DNA from: Planomicrobium soli
GTDB lineage: Bacteria; Bacillota; Bacilli; Bacillales_A; Planococcaceae
DNA length: 64,000 nucleotides
Direction: 5' to 3'
Assembly: GCF_003014655.1 (NCBI RefSeq)
Contig: NZ_PYAT01000002.1
Location: forward strand, 1-64,000
Within the stretch, counting starts at the first letter, position 1. Every line of letters begins with the position of its first letter. The notes under the pieces are model-generated. The model searched no databases. It was not told where the DNA came from and saw only the letters and a list, made by a program, of their open reading frames with translations. Position numbers and translations under genes: made by a program. Positions 43,537 to 53,635 of the stretch are shown here, in pieces.

Positions 43537-43980
43537 TTATTTGCTTGGCATAGACTTCCATTGATCTTCCAACCATTGGTCAAAGTCAGCACCTTTATCG
43601 CCTTTATACGTATCATAAATATCAACGCGCGTTTTTTGCAGCTTCGTTTTAAATTCTTCATAAGTATGGTCGGCCGGTAAACTCTTTTTGATTCGCAGCA
43701 AGACTTTTGAAGTGTCTTTTATCAAATCACGCGTTTTGCGTTCTGGCATATGCACATTCTCGCCAAAATTTTTCAATGCATCATAAGCGGCTTCTTGAAC
43801 TTGATACACAGGATCATGTTCCATGCGGTGTGTCAAAATATCAATTGTCTGCTCGCTTTTCCATTTTCCAAGTTCCTCGACCGCAGCCAGGCGCTCTTTC
43901 CAGTTGGCTGTACGATTGGCAGCCTTTTTTAAATCGTCGTAGTTCGGTGGTAAGTTGTTTTTCTTGTTTTGTTGAGCCAA
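43537..43980 (-). CDS. HEAT-repeat domain protein
   Basis: About 147 residues from a TTG at 43980, which has AAGGAG upstream at workable spacing; a TTG at 44001 is less well placed. One or two HEAT-like helical pairs are seen (NWKERLAAVEELGKWKSEQTIDILTHRMEHDPVYQVQEAAYDALKNFG, read in parts at about 28-75). The C-terminal half is charged and helical. No enzyme motif; probably a protein-interaction module. Function unknown. Confidence 0.75.
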   Translation of the reverse strand: MAQQNKKNNLPPNYDDLKKAANRTANWKERLAAVEELGKWKSEQTIDILTHRMEHDPVYQVQEAAYDALKNFGENVHMPERKTRDLIKDTSKVLLRIKKSLPADHTYEEFKTKLQKTRVDIYDTYKGDKGADFDQWLEDQWKSMPSK

Positions 43981-44195
43981 AATTTTCTTCTCCTTTTTCA
44001 AATTCCTTTTCGGAAAATGAATCGATCTATTCCGTTCACGGAATTCGCTCTTTGTATTGTACCACCATCGGGATGAAAATGGGCTTAAGCAGAATTATAA
44101 AATTGCTGAACCAATTTTATTTTGGATCTTTATTCCAAAGTGCCAGATTGTTCAAGCCTAATTGGTTTCACACAGCCGGCCGAATAAAGCTAAGC

Positions 44196-44236
44196 AAAAA
44201 GGGCAAAAGCTAACGAATCAGCTTTTGCCCTTTTTT
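44196..44236 (-). terminator. Terminator overlapping the end of a membrane-protein gene
   Basis: AAAAGGGCAAAAGCT / AGCTTTTGCCCTTTTTT. On the minus strand the upstream arm is made by the last codons of the gene ending at 44210, so stop codon and hairpin overlap. Confidence 0.85.
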
Positions 44237-44440
44237 GATTCTTCTGTTGATCCGTTCGATCCTTCTGTTTCTCAACCATCCATAGGCGGCGAGGACGGTG
44301 AAGAAGACGCAGAGAACGCCAAGTGCAATTCCGGCTTTCTCGTTGCCGATTGCATAGTTTTCGTACGCGCGTATACCGATGGAAAGAGCGCTTATTCCTA
44401 GAGCCAAAAGGATCAACGGATGAATTTTAACGTTCTCCAT
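44210..44440 (-). CDS. Small two-helix membrane protein
   Basis: 76 residues with two hydrophobic segments (about 8-26 and 36-55) and a strongly basic tail (RNRRIERINRRIKKGQK) that should stay in the cytoplasm. It follows the aminotransferase by 9 bp, so it is in the same operon, but no good Shine-Dalgarno is seen. I do not recognise a family. Confidence 0.6.
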   Translation of the reverse strand: MENVKIHPLILLALGISALSIGIRAYENYAIGNEKAGIALGVLCVFFTVLAAYGWLRNRRIERINRRIKKGQKLIR

Positions 44441-44449
44441 AAGGCGCTC

Positions 44450-45682
44450 TTATAAAGCGGCGACCGCTTGTACGAGCCGGTCTACTTCTTCTTCTGTGTT
44501 ATATGGAGCTAACCCTGCACGGATCCAGCCGCCGCTTTTGTTTATGTCGAGACGCTCTGCCAATGTCGAAGCATAGAAATGGCCCGAGGCGATAAAGATA
44601 CTGTGTTCTTCCGCCATAATTTTGCAGACTTCCTCCGGTGCCACACCGGCCACTTGGAAAGCGATGGTCGGCGTCTTTGGAACAGCATCTTCCGCTTCAA
44701 ACAACTTAACCCCATCAATTTCCTTCAACCCTTCCCGCAACCGGGTGGCCAAACTGTTTTCATGCAGTTCGATTCGCTCGATGCCTGACTGGATGCGTTC
44801 TCTTCTTGTTGAACCTTCCCCGAAGCTCGCGAAAAATTCGATTGCTGGTGCAATACCCGCAATTCCTTCATGGTTTTGTGTACCTGTCTCTAAGTTATCC
44901 GGATAATAGCTCGGCGCAGGCACTAACTTATAAGGTTCAAGTTCTTTGAAAAGTTCTTCCTTGATAGCTGCAATGCCGATGTGCGGTCCAAAAAATTTAT
45001 AGGCGGAGCATAACAGGATGTCGATTCCTTGCCGGTCCCGGTCAATCGCAATATGGGGCGCCGCATGGACAGCATCGGCAGCAACCAAAGCTCCGACCTC
45101 TTTCGCCCGTTTCACAATCGGTTCAAAGTCCACAATGGTTCCGACCGCATTGGAAGCCATTCCAATTGCAACCAAGCGCGTGTTTTCATTGATGACTCTA
45201 TCCAGATCTGATAAATCAAGCGTCAGAGTTTCAGTGTTTACTTTGATCCATCTGACTTTCAAACCTCGATCTTCAGCCATCAAAAGCCACGGATCAACAT
45301 TGGCACGGTGGTCCATCTCGGTTACCACAATTTCATCGCCTGCTCCCCATTCTTTCCCGAGAGCCCGCGATATGGCGAGCGTTAATGTTGTCATATTCGC
45401 ACCGAATGCCACTTCATTCATTTGTACGCCCAGAAAATCGGAGACGGCAAGTTTCGCTTCCTCGATTATTGCTTCTGTTTCCCAACTGGACGGAAAACAG
45501 CCATGCAGATTTGCTCCGCCATTCTCCATATATTCCGCAATGGCTTGAATAGCGGATTTTACGACTTGTGAACCCCCAGGACCGTCAAAATATGCCACAC
45601 TTTTTCCTTTGTACGTTCGCTGCAAGGCAGGGAACTGTTCTCGTACTTCACTGATCGGAAATGCCGTTTTTGCTGTTTTCAT
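44450..45682 (-). CDS. Cysteine-desulfurase-like class V aminotransferase
   Basis: 410 residues from the ATG at 45682, with AAAAGGAG upstream. PLP enzyme: VAYFDGPGGSQVVKSA at the start, DAVHAAPHIAIDRD (PLP-binding Asp/His, about 198-210) and CSAYKFFGPHIG (PLP lysine, about 223). TGTQNHEGIAGI is the typical active-site segment. It belongs with the cysteine-desulfurase-like subgroup rather than housekeeping IscS/SufS, since sufBCD/iscU genes are absent. Substrate uncertain. Confidence 0.85.
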   Translation of the reverse strand: MKTAKTAFPISEVREQFPALQRTYKGKSVAYFDGPGGSQVVKSAIQAIAEYMENGGANLHGCFPSSWETEAIIEEAKLAVSDFLGVQMNEVAFGANMTTLTLAISRALGKEWGAGDEIVVTEMDHRANVDPWLLMAEDRGLKVRWIKVNTETLTLDLSDLDRVINENTRLVAIGMASNAVGTIVDFEPIVKRAKEVGALVAADAVHAAPHIAIDRDRQGIDILLCSAYKFFGPHIGIAAIKEELFKELEPYKLVPAPSYYPDNLETGTQNHEGIAGIAPAIEFFASFGEGSTRRERIQSGIERIELHENSLATRLREGLKEIDGVKLFEAEDAVPKTPTIAFQVAGVAPEEVCKIMAEEHSIFIASGHFYASTLAERLDINKSGGWIRAGLAPYNTEEEVDRLVQAVAAL

Positions 45683-45811
45683 CAAATTGGCTCCTTTTAT
45701 CTATGGAATGGAAAATATATGTGGAAATTAAATCTTTATCATTGTCATTATAGATAGAAGACAGAAGCTTTTCAATAATCCAAGGAATTTTGCCGATTCC
45801 CACTGTCGGAG

Positions 45812-46573
45812 TTAAACCATATGGGCCTTTGCGCATTCTTTGACGAATGCGGTAAATAATGGCATCACTTCCGGCACTTTATCTATCATCATTTCAGGAT
45901 GCCATTGGACAGCACAAACAAAACGGTCACCTTTCCATTCCATGCCTTCGATCAAGCCATCCGGCGAAAAAGCGTTCGCCACAAAGTCGATGCCCAGTTC
46001 TCTTACTGCTTGATGATGAAAGCTATTTACCGCTAGCGTATCCGATTGATAGATTTCACGAAGCTTCGAATCATAATCTATGGCAACATCATGTACCGGA
46101 TGATGCATCGGCGCTCCCACAACCGAATGATTAAAACAATCCGGCTGTTGCTTCTTCAAGTCCTGGAAAAGTGAACCTTCCGCCGCGACGTTCATCAGCT
46201 GCATTCCCCGGCAAATTCCCAGGACCGGTATATTGCTTTGGAACAGCGCTTTTTTAGCCAATGAAATTTCGTGCAAATCACGTTTCGGTTCGATTGGACC
46301 TAATTCGTAACTTGGATATTCCCCGTATAATTGCGAGTCAACGTCAGAACCGCCGCTAAATAAAATGCCATCCAATTTACTGAGCATCAATTCTGCTGTC
46401 TCGACATTTTCTGTCACCGGTAAGATAACCGGAATTCCCCCTGCCCGTTCAATGGAAGTAACATAGTCAGCCGACAGCAACTGCCATTCCTGACCCATTG
46501 CCCCTAATCCGCTCACGATGCCTGGGGCGCTGTCAGTCGAGTAATTGGCGCATATTCCGATTAATGGTTTCAT
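45812..46573 (-). CDS. Class I glutamine-amidotransferase-like hydrolase (PuuD type)
   Basis: 253 residues. The catalytic triad is readable: Cys in PVLGICRGMQLMN (about 120), and His/Glu in AVQWHPEMM (about 226). SGGSDVDSQLYGE is characteristic of gamma-glutamyl-gamma-aminobutyrate hydrolases. It may cut gamma-glutamyl compounds, but no putrescine pathway genes are next to it. AGGAGGGG lies before the ATG. Confidence 0.88.
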   Translation of the reverse strand: MKPLIGICANYSTDSAPGIVSGLGAMGQEWQLLSADYVTSIERAGGIPVILPVTENVETAELMLSKLDGILFSGGSDVDSQLYGEYPSYELGPIEPKRDLHEISLAKKALFQSNIPVLGICRGMQLMNVAAEGSLFQDLKKQQPDCFNHSVVGAPMHHPVHDVAIDYDSKLREIYQSDTLAVNSFHHQAVRELGIDFVANAFSPDGLIEGMEWKGDRFVCAVQWHPEMMIDKVPEVMPLFTAFVKECAKAHMV

Positions 46574-46662
46574 ATTTCCCCTCCTGTTCCAGGCGAAATT
46601 TTCAGCCTTTTGTAGGTTTTCAGCTTAAATTATAGAAAGCACAAGATAACAAGGCCATGCGT

Positions 46663-48450
46663 TTATAAGAACTTCTGCATAAACTCAATAATCCGCGTAT
46701 TCATATAAATATGATTTTCAATTTTTTCAGTTTGGTGGCCTTCATCTTCAAAAATGACCAAGTCGACTTGTTTGCCTTGCCGCTTCAAGTCTGCCGTCAA
46801 CTGTTCCGCTTCACTCACTGGCACGCGGGTATCATTTCTTCCGTGGAACACCAGCAGCGGAGCCGTAATATTGGCCGTATGGTTCAGTGGTGCAATTTCT
46901 TCGAAAAAGTCTATATCCTCTTTCAGGGAACCGTATTCAAATTCGCGAAGGGCACGGCGCCATGAGCCCGTATTTTCCAAAAAGGATTTAAAGTGAGAGA
47001 TGCCGACAATATCCACTCCTGCTGCCCAGACTTCCGGATAGTGGGTCAATGCAGCCAGTACCATAAATCCTCCGTAACTGCGCCCCATTATCCCGATTCT
47101 TGCACGGTCGACGCCATGGTTCACAACCAAGTCATCTGCAAGTTCTTTCAAATCCGCCACTGAATCCATTCGCTTCCGGACGTCATCCAATTTTACATAG
47201 GTCCGGCCATACCCCATACTGCCCCTAACATTCGGTGCAGCTACCGCAAAACCGTTGGCTGCTAAAAACTGGATGACTGGATTGAATTCAGCTTTGATTT
47301 GGTACTCCGGCCCACCATGAACATAAATGACTACCGGTTGGGCATGCTCTTTCTTGCCATATAAGAAATAAGGGACTTTCAAGCCATCAAATGAAGAAAA
47401 GTGGCACAGTTCAGGCTGCATCCACAAATGCTCAACATCTTCGGCTTCCCCGACAAATGTCAGCCGCTCTACTGTTCTGCCAGCTAATGATACTTTCCAG
47501 ATGTCCCCTGGATGCACTGCACTTTTAATGCCTATCACCAATTCATCTTCGTTCAACCAAGAGACTGATTCAAAAACACCTTTTGGCATCTTCTCTATTA
47601 TAAAGTTACCGCCCCCCTTCAATTCACAAATGCCCAGTTGGGATATCCCTCCTTCGTTAACCGTATAGGCGAGCTTAGAATTCTCCGGAGAGAGTTTAAC
47701 TTCTTCAATATCCCAATTCTCTATAGCCAAAAATTCCTTCAGTTCGGCTGGTTTACTGAATGCAAACTGCTGGATGCCCAATGTTTCACGGCCGATGTCC
47801 GAAACTAAAAAGCCGCCTTCTCCGCTGACTTCCAATTGAATTGAATTATGCCTAGCCAGCGTATTTTCTTTTCCGATTTTTGTTACCGCTTTTGAAGTTA
47901 TATCAAATAGGTAATAAGATTGATCAATGTTGGTGTCCGGCATGTTTAAGATTAACTTTTTTCCGTCTTTTGTCCAACCAGCTGGCGTGCAATTTCCATC
48001 CACCTGAAATACAACTTGCTCTTCCCGTTTTTCAAGATCCAATATGTACACATCAAAAAAACCGGGATGGCGTCGATTGCTTGAATAAGCAATTTTCTGT
48101 TCATCAGGTGACCATCCTCCAAACTGGTGGAAGTGTTCCGGGGAAATAACAAGTTCGTCAGCCACGCTATTGTTTTCATTTAATATATACAATTGCTGTT
48201 TTTCATTACCTTTATGGTCCATGCCGACAATGGTTTTTTTGCCGGAAGGCGAATGGTGGACCTCCAACACCCGGTCAGGCAAATCGATTATTTGCTCGAT
48301 AGAACCGGTGCCGCTCCATTTCCATACTTGAGGAAGGCCGGTCTTTTTGGATAAAAACGTGAATTCTTGCCGCCCTGGTAATGCACTTGGCTGAGAAGCC
48401 CCCGTAACATTCAAATACGCAAACAATTGTTGTTTAGCAGAAGTTGCCAT
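46663..48450 (-). CDS. S9-family prolyl-oligopeptidase-like peptidase
   Basis: 595 residues, no signal peptide, so an intracellular peptidase. N-terminal beta-propeller (about 15-330, repeats such as GGWSPDEQKIAYSS and AGWTKDGKKLILN) and alpha/beta-hydrolase domain with Ser in IMGRSYGGFM (about 455), Asp in FHGRNDTRVP (about 540) and His in EDEGHQTEK (about 573). Degrades short peptides or acyl-peptides. GAAAGGTG precedes the ATG. Confidence 0.92.
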   Translation of the reverse strand: MATSAKQQLFAYLNVTGASQPSALPGRQEFTFLSKKTGLPQVWKWSGTGSIEQIIDLPDRVLEVHHSPSGKKTIVGMDHKGNEKQQLYILNENNSVADELVISPEHFHQFGGWSPDEQKIAYSSNRRHPGFFDVYILDLEKREEQVVFQVDGNCTPAGWTKDGKKLILNMPDTNIDQSYYLFDITSKAVTKIGKENTLARHNSIQLEVSGEGGFLVSDIGRETLGIQQFAFSKPAELKEFLAIENWDIEEVKLSPENSKLAYTVNEGGISQLGICELKGGGNFIIEKMPKGVFESVSWLNEDELVIGIKSAVHPGDIWKVSLAGRTVERLTFVGEAEDVEHLWMQPELCHFSSFDGLKVPYFLYGKKEHAQPVVIYVHGGPEYQIKAEFNPVIQFLAANGFAVAAPNVRGSMGYGRTYVKLDDVRKRMDSVADLKELADDLVVNHGVDRARIGIMGRSYGGFMVLAALTHYPEVWAAGVDIVGISHFKSFLENTGSWRRALREFEYGSLKEDIDFFEEIAPLNHTANITAPLLVFHGRNDTRVPVSEAEQLTADLKRQGKQVDLVIFEDEGHQTEKIENHIYMNTRIIEFMQKFL

Positions 48451-48498
48451 GTTTCAATCACCTTTCAAATTCTTTTTTATCTTAAAAGACTACTCATT

Positions 48499-48876
48499 TT
48501 AATATAAAACGAGTAGTCCAATTAGTGATATAAGTATGGAGGAAGTAGATAAACTCGACATGAACAGCAAGAGCCCTGTAGCTATGGAGTGCTTGAAGCG
48601 CTGCAAGCCTTCATCTTCAGCCAGCTGCTGATTTGTACGTTCAAGCGATCTGGATTTGGCCATAGGCATGAAAAAAGGACCCATTTGCTGGAAACCGCTC
48701 ACGAACAAATCCAAAAACTTTGTTTGCCAAATTTTAATGCATGCCGTAATAATAGCGGCACTTAAGCCGAACAGAAAGGCGTAATTGATCCAATCGACGA
48801 GCGACCAGTCCAATACCATTTTACAGGCAACCCATATGGCTATTAGACAGCTATTCAATACGATAAATCTTTTCAT
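48499..48876 (-). CDS. DUF3899-type small membrane protein
   Basis: 125 residues with about four hydrophobic segments (4-22, 28-46, 60-75 weaker, 99-124) and a charged loop ([24 protein letters not shown]). It resembles the DUF3899 family common in Bacillales, of unknown function. GAGGTG precedes the ATG. It lies just after the dpp operon and its hairpin. Confidence 0.7.
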   Translation of the reverse strand: MKRFIVLNSCLIAIWVACKMVLDWSLVDWINYAFLFGLSAAIITACIKIWQTKFLDLFVSGFQQMGPFFMPMAKSRSLERTNQQLAEDEGLQRFKHSIATGLLLFMSSLSTSSILISLIGLLVLY

Positions 48877-48888
48877 CTTCTCACCTCA

Positions 48889-48957
48889 TAAAAAATACAG
48901 CAGTGCCCAATCTTCACAGCCATCCGTTAAATCGGTTGGCTGGAGACGGGACACTGC
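48889..48957 (-). terminator. dpp operon terminator
   Basis: GCAGTGTCCC / GGGCACTGC outer arms with an inner CAGCC/GGCTG stem, followed on the minus strand by a T-rich run (TATTTTTTATG). Confidence 0.65.
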
Positions 48958-48991
48958 CGGTTCACCCTTAATTCCCATCAGGAATTCTTGT

Positions 48992-50626
48992 TTATTTGGT
49001 TTTCTCTGCCCATTTCAAGAATGGATAGCGGTTCACGTAATAAGCGATGTTTTCGTAATCTTGAGATACCATATACGTGTTTTTGTAGAAGTAAACTGGC
49101 ATGAACGGCATATCTGTCATCAGAATTTCTTCCGCTTTATGCAGCATTTCGAATCGCTTGTCCGCATCCTGCTCTACTTTAGCGGCTGCCATAGTTGAAT
49201 CAAATTCTTCATTAACCCAGCCTGTACGGTTATTTGGGCTATCGCCAAGGTAGTAATCCAAGTTTACAACAGGATCGACAAAGATTCCGATCCATCCCAT
49301 CCGTGCCATTTGGAAGTTTCCTTGCTTAGTTGTTTCCAAATAAGTTCCCCACTCTTGGTTTGCCAATTTAACTTGAACATCCAAGTTAGCAGATAGCATC
49401 TCTTGTACAGCCTCTGCCATTTTTTTATTACTTTCTAATGTGTTGTACATCAATGTTACCTGTGGAAGTTCATCCCAGCCTTCTTCAGCCATACCTTCTG
49501 CAAGAAGTTTTTTTGCTTCTTCTGTATTCTCTTCAAAGTAGTTGCCGCCCGCTTCGCGGAAGTCGCCTTCAGCTGTTTCGGCTCCAGTCGGTACCATTGC
49601 ATAAGCTGGAGTTTCTCCTGCTTGTGTCACGTTGTCCACCAATGCTTGGCGATCTACAGCCATCGCAAAGGCTTTACGGACTTTCGCATTTGTAAATGGC
49701 TCTTTTTCAACATTAAACATGTACATATACGTTCCGTAATAAGGAACTTCCATATATTCCGGGTTTTCTTTTTCAGTCGCGATAACATCAGTCGGCAACG
49801 TCATGACCAAATCCAATTCGCCTGTTTTAAACATCTGATAATAAGTTGAAGCTTCGTTTACTAATTCAAACGTAACTTTTTCCATCTTCACTTCATCTTT
49901 AGCATAGTAATCGTCGTTTTTCTCGATGACTACGTTGCTGTCGTGTTTCCATTCTGTCATTTCGAACGGTCCGTTACTTACAAAAGTATCCGCTTCTGCC
50001 GCCCAGTTTTTATTTTCTTCAACAGTTTTTTGCTGAACCGGGTAGAATGTCCATAGCGTCAAAAGACTATCAAAGTAGCCTAGTGGAGCATTCAATTCCA
50101 CTTCAAACGTTGTATCATCTACCGCTTTGATCCCTACATCTTCCACATTGCCTTCGCCTTTGTTATAAGCTTCAGCGCCTTTGATATAGTAGAAGTAAAA
50201 AGCGAATGCGCTTCCTGTTTCCGGATTCAATACGCGTTTCCACGCATATTCAAAATCTCCCGCTGTTACTTGAGAACCGTCTGACCATTTTGCGTCTTCA
50301 CGCAATTTAAAGGTATACGTTTTGCCGTCTTCAGATACCGAAACATCAGATGCCGCCCCTAAAACCGGATTACCATCTTTATCACGTGTATACAATCCTT
50401 CAAAAATGTGATCCAACACCCAACCGGATGTTGTATCTGTTGCAAGTGCCGGATCGATTGCAGGCGGCTCAGATAAAGCATTGACTACCATTTCTTGTTT
50501 GATGTCTGTGCTTGGGCCTCCTTCACTCGATGTGGAAGTTTCTCCACCTCCACCTCCGCCATAACAACCAGCTAGCGCTGTGGATGTTGCAAGCAACACA
50601 CTCATTGGCAATAACCATTTTTTCAT
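48992..50626 (-). CDS. dppE: Oligopeptide/dipeptide-binding lipoprotein
   Basis: 544 residues. Lipobox ALAGC (Cys21), followed by a Gly-rich linker (YGGGGGGE) and an SBP family 5 domain with ALSEPPAIDPALATDTTSGWV, FEGLYTRDKDG, VSEDGKTYTFKLREDAKWSDG and FANAKVRKAFAMAVDR-type sequence. Last gene of the dpp-type operon, as dppE is in B. subtilis, and the one likely to be made in highest amount. Confidence 0.92.
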   Translation of the reverse strand: MKKWLLPMSVLLATSTALAGCYGGGGGGETSTSSEGGPSTDIKQEMVVNALSEPPAIDPALATDTTSGWVLDHIFEGLYTRDKDGNPVLGAASDVSVSEDGKTYTFKLREDAKWSDGSQVTAGDFEYAWKRVLNPETGSAFAFYFYYIKGAEAYNKGEGNVEDVGIKAVDDTTFEVELNAPLGYFDSLLTLWTFYPVQQKTVEENKNWAAEADTFVSNGPFEMTEWKHDSNVVIEKNDDYYAKDEVKMEKVTFELVNEASTYYQMFKTGELDLVMTLPTDVIATEKENPEYMEVPYYGTYMYMFNVEKEPFTNAKVRKAFAMAVDRQALVDNVTQAGETPAYAMVPTGAETAEGDFREAGGNYFEENTEEAKKLLAEGMAEEGWDELPQVTLMYNTLESNKKMAEAVQEMLSANLDVQVKLANQEWGTYLETTKQGNFQMARMGWIGIFVDPVVNLDYYLGDSPNNRTGWVNEEFDSTMAAAKVEQDADKRFEMLHKAEEILMTDMPFMPVYFYKNTYMVSQDYENIAYYVNRYPFLKWAEKTK

Positions 50627-50651
50627 TTTGTTCTCCCCTTACTGTAATTTA

Positions 50652-51638
50652 TTAGTATAAATGACAAGCAACCCAATGCTCGTCTTCTACTTCTTTCCAT
50701 TGTGGTTCTTGTAATGCACAAATTTCCATAGCATGCGGGCATCTCGTCCGGAAACGGCACCCGCTAGGAGGAGCTGTCGGACTCGGTGGATCTCCCTGAA
50801 GAACGATGCGCTCTCTTTTAACAGCTCGCGGATTTGCTTTTGGAATGGCCGATAGTAATGCCTGTGTATATGGATGCAACGGATTTCTGAACATATCATC
50901 GCTATTGCTGAGTTCCATCATTTTGCCCAGATACATGACGCCGATCCGGTCACTGATATGTTTCACCATACCAAGGTCATGGGCGATAAAAAGGTACGTC
51001 AACCCTTCGGACTCTTTCAGTTCTTCCATCAAATTGATGACTTGGGCTTGTATGGATACATCGAGTGCAGAGATCGGTTCATCGGCCACAATGAATTTCG
51101 GCTCGACTGCCAACGCCCGGGCAATTCCGATTCGCTGCCGCTGCCCGCCGCTGAATTCGTGCGGAAACCGTTTGGCATGTTCAGGGCGTAGGCCAACCTG
51201 TGCCAATAATTCATAAATCCGGTTTGTCCGATCTTTCCCTTTGAAAAGTTTGTAAGCATCGATTCCTTCTGCAATGATGTCCCCCACCCGCATTCTTGGG
51301 TTGAGCGATGCATGCGGGTCTTGGAAAATAATTTGCATTTCTTTATTGACGTTCCGTTGGGTCTCTTTATCGAGCTGTAAGACGTTTTGCCCATTATAGA
51401 TAATTTCTCCGGAAGTCGGCGCTTGCAGCCCTACTACGGTCTTTCCTAATGTAGACTTGCCGCTTCCGCTTTCGCCCACCAATCCGAATGTTTCGCCTTT
51501 TCTGATAGAGATAGAGATGTCATCTACTGATTTGACTGTAACGTCCTTTTTGATATTGAAGTATTTCTTTAAGGAATGGATTTCGACAAGATTTTCTGTT
51601 GTATGGGCTTTTCCAGTTTCTTCGATTCTTTCAACCAT
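50652..51638 (-). CDS. Peptide ABC transporter ATPase, second (DppF/OppF type)
   Basis: 328 residues. Walker [14 protein letters not shown], signature SGGQRQRIGIARAL, Walker B FIVADEPISALD, C-terminal Cys motif SGCRFRTRCPHAMEIC. Its ATG shares one base with the stop of the dppD gene (TAATG). B. subtilis dpp has a single ATPase gene; the extra one here makes the operon more like opp. Confidence 0.93.
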   Translation of the reverse strand: MVERIEETGKAHTTENLVEIHSLKKYFNIKKDVTVKSVDDISISIRKGETFGLVGESGSGKSTLGKTVVGLQAPTSGEIIYNGQNVLQLDKETQRNVNKEMQIIFQDPHASLNPRMRVGDIIAEGIDAYKLFKGKDRTNRIYELLAQVGLRPEHAKRFPHEFSGGQRQRIGIARALAVEPKFIVADEPISALDVSIQAQVINLMEELKESEGLTYLFIAHDLGMVKHISDRIGVMYLGKMMELSNSDDMFRNPLHPYTQALLSAIPKANPRAVKRERIVLQGDPPSPTAPPSGCRFRTRCPHAMEICALQEPQWKEVEDEHWVACHLY

Positions 51639-52678
51639 TACTTTTCACTCCCTGCTGCAATGGCTTTTTCTTCTTCTCGTGCAAAGACCTGCTCTACTTT
51701 CGGGGCACGGGAATCGTTCAACCAGCACTTAGCAAGGTGGCCTTCTCCGATTTCAAAATTCCCAGGCATTTCCTCAACGCAAATATCCATGGCAAATTTA
51801 CAGCGAGGGGCGAATGGACAGCCTTTCGGCGGTGAGAAAAGATCTGGCGGAGACCCTTCAATTGGAATCAGTTTCTTTTTCTCCGGTCCCTCCACATCCG
51901 GAATGGAGTTCAACAGCCCCCAAGTATAGGGATGCCGCGGATTTTCAAACAACTCGTAAACCGTTCCGCTTTCAACCATCATCCCGCCGTACATGACAAT
52001 CACCCGCTGAGCGGTTTCAGCTACAACACCCAAATCATGGGTAATCAAGATAATGGCCGTATCTGTTTTTTTCTGAATGTCTTTCATCAATTCCAGCACC
52101 TGCGCCTGGATGGTTACATCGAGTGCGGTGGTCGGCTCATCTGCAATCAGCAATTCCGGGTTGCACGCAAGCGCGATGGCGATCATCGCGCGCTGACGCA
52201 TCCCGCCGCTGAATTCATGAGGGTATTGATTGTAGCGCTCTTCTGCATTCGGTATCCCAACCAGTTTCAGCATTTCAATTGCTTTGATTTTTGCTTCTTT
52301 TTTCGACAGTTTCTGATGAGCAATGACGCCTTCAGCAATTTGCTTGCCGACAATCATTGTGGGATTTAAAGAAGTCATTGGATCCTGGAAAATCATTCCG
52401 ATCTTAGATCCTTTCACTTTGCGCAATTCCCTTTTTGAAACCCCTAATATTTCTTTTCCTTGAAACTTGATGCTACCGCCTTTGATAATGCCAGGCGGCA
52501 TTGGAATCAAGCCCATAATGGTCTGGACAGTCACACTTTTCCCGCTTCCGCTCTCACCGACGATGGCGACAACTTCTCCTTTATCCACATGGAAGGAAAC
52601 GTCGCGGACAGCTTTCACTTCGCCGCCGTATGTTTTGAAATTCACTTTTAAATTGTTTACATCCAATAACCGACTCAT
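51638..52678 (-). CDS. dppD: Peptide ABC transporter ATPase DppD
   Basis: 346 residues. Walker [14 protein letters not shown], signature [14 protein letters not shown], Walker [13 protein letters not shown] and [15 protein letters not shown] near the end. AGGAGG precedes the ATG, 12 bp after the dppC stop. Confidence 0.94.
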   Translation of the reverse strand: MSRLLDVNNLKVNFKTYGGEVKAVRDVSFHVDKGEVVAIVGESGSGKSVTVQTIMGLIPMPPGIIKGGSIKFQGKEILGVSKRELRKVKGSKIGMIFQDPMTSLNPTMIVGKQIAEGVIAHQKLSKKEAKIKAIEMLKLVGIPNAEERYNQYPHEFSGGMRQRAMIAIALACNPELLIADEPTTALDVTIQAQVLELMKDIQKKTDTAIILITHDLGVVAETAQRVIVMYGGMMVESGTVYELFENPRHPYTWGLLNSIPDVEGPEKKKLIPIEGSPPDLFSPPKGCPFAPRCKFAMDICVEEMPGNFEIGEGHLAKCWLNDSRAPKVEQVFAREEEKAIAAGSEK

Positions 52679-52690
52679 CGTTTTTACCTC

Positions 52691-53632
52691 CTACTTGCGG
52701 GCTCGCGGATCAAGAGCATCCTGTATCCCGTCACCAAATGCGTTAAATGCAAACATTGTCATCGCAATCATGAATGCCGGGAAAAATAATCTCCACCATT
52801 GCCCGCTTAAAATGACGCCAAGTGCATCATTTGTCATCGTTCCCCAACTTGCAAAAGGCGCCTGTACCCCAAGGCCTAAGAAACTTAAGAAAGCTTCTGC
52901 GAAAATCGCGGTTGGAATGGTGAATGTTAAATTGATAATAATAATGCCCATTGTATTCGGCAGTAAATGGCGCGTGATGATTTTCGGGTGCGAGGTTCCA
53001 AGTTTCTCTGCAGCCAATACATACTCCTGCGATTTCAACTGCAGTATTTGGCCTCGAATGATTCTCGCCATCCCTACCCAACCGGTGATGGACAATGCAA
53101 TGATGATGGTTGTAATTCCTGGTTCCATAATGACCATCAAAAGAATAACTACTAAAAGATAAGGGATTCCGTATAGGACTTCGACAATTCGCATCAAAAC
53201 ATTATCGACACGATCCCCTAATTTGCCTCGGCCGGCCATATAACCAGACACCCCGCCGACAATTACACCAAGTATCAAATCGACGAATGCGGCGACAAAA
53301 CCGATTGTCAAGGAAACACGTGCACCTTGCCAAGTCCGGCTCCACATATCCCTGCCTAAATCATCTGTGCCAAACCAATGCTCAGCGGAAGGCGGCTGAT
53401 TGGTATTGGTCAGGCTTTGTTGAGAAGCGCTATAAGGCACCATTGCTGGCCCCAATAAAGCTAAAAAGATGATTGCCAGCAATAAAACAAGTCCTAAAAC
53501 TGCAAGTTTATTTTTTATGACACTTAAAAATGTTTCTTTCCATATGCCTAAGCTCGGACGTTCAATAACATCTGTCTGCTGTTTGGCCGGATCTAGTGGC
53601 CGAAACAATTGATCGTTCGCTGTTTTTACCAC
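52691..53632 (-). CDS. dppC: Peptide ABC permease DppC
   Basis: 313 residues with a cytoplasmic N-terminal part (about 1-38), six membrane segments and the EAA loop AAEKLGTSHPKIITRHLLPN (about 205). GTDDLGRDMWSRTWQGARVSL is the DppC signature. GTG start with GGGGGAT upstream, 3 bp after the dppB stop. Confidence 0.93.
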   Translation of the reverse strand: MVKTANDQLFRPLDPAKQQTDVIERPSLGIWKETFLSVIKNKLAVLGLVLLLAIIFLALLGPAMVPYSASQQSLTNTNQPPSAEHWFGTDDLGRDMWSRTWQGARVSLTIGFVAAFVDLILGVIVGGVSGYMAGRGKLGDRVDNVLMRIVEVLYGIPYLLVVILLMVIMEPGITTIIIALSITGWVGMARIIRGQILQLKSQEYVLAAEKLGTSHPKIITRHLLPNTMGIIIINLTFTIPTAIFAEAFLSFLGLGVQAPFASWGTMTNDALGVILSGQWWRLFFPAFMIAMTMFAFNAFGDGIQDALDPRARK

Positions 53633-53635
53633 CCG

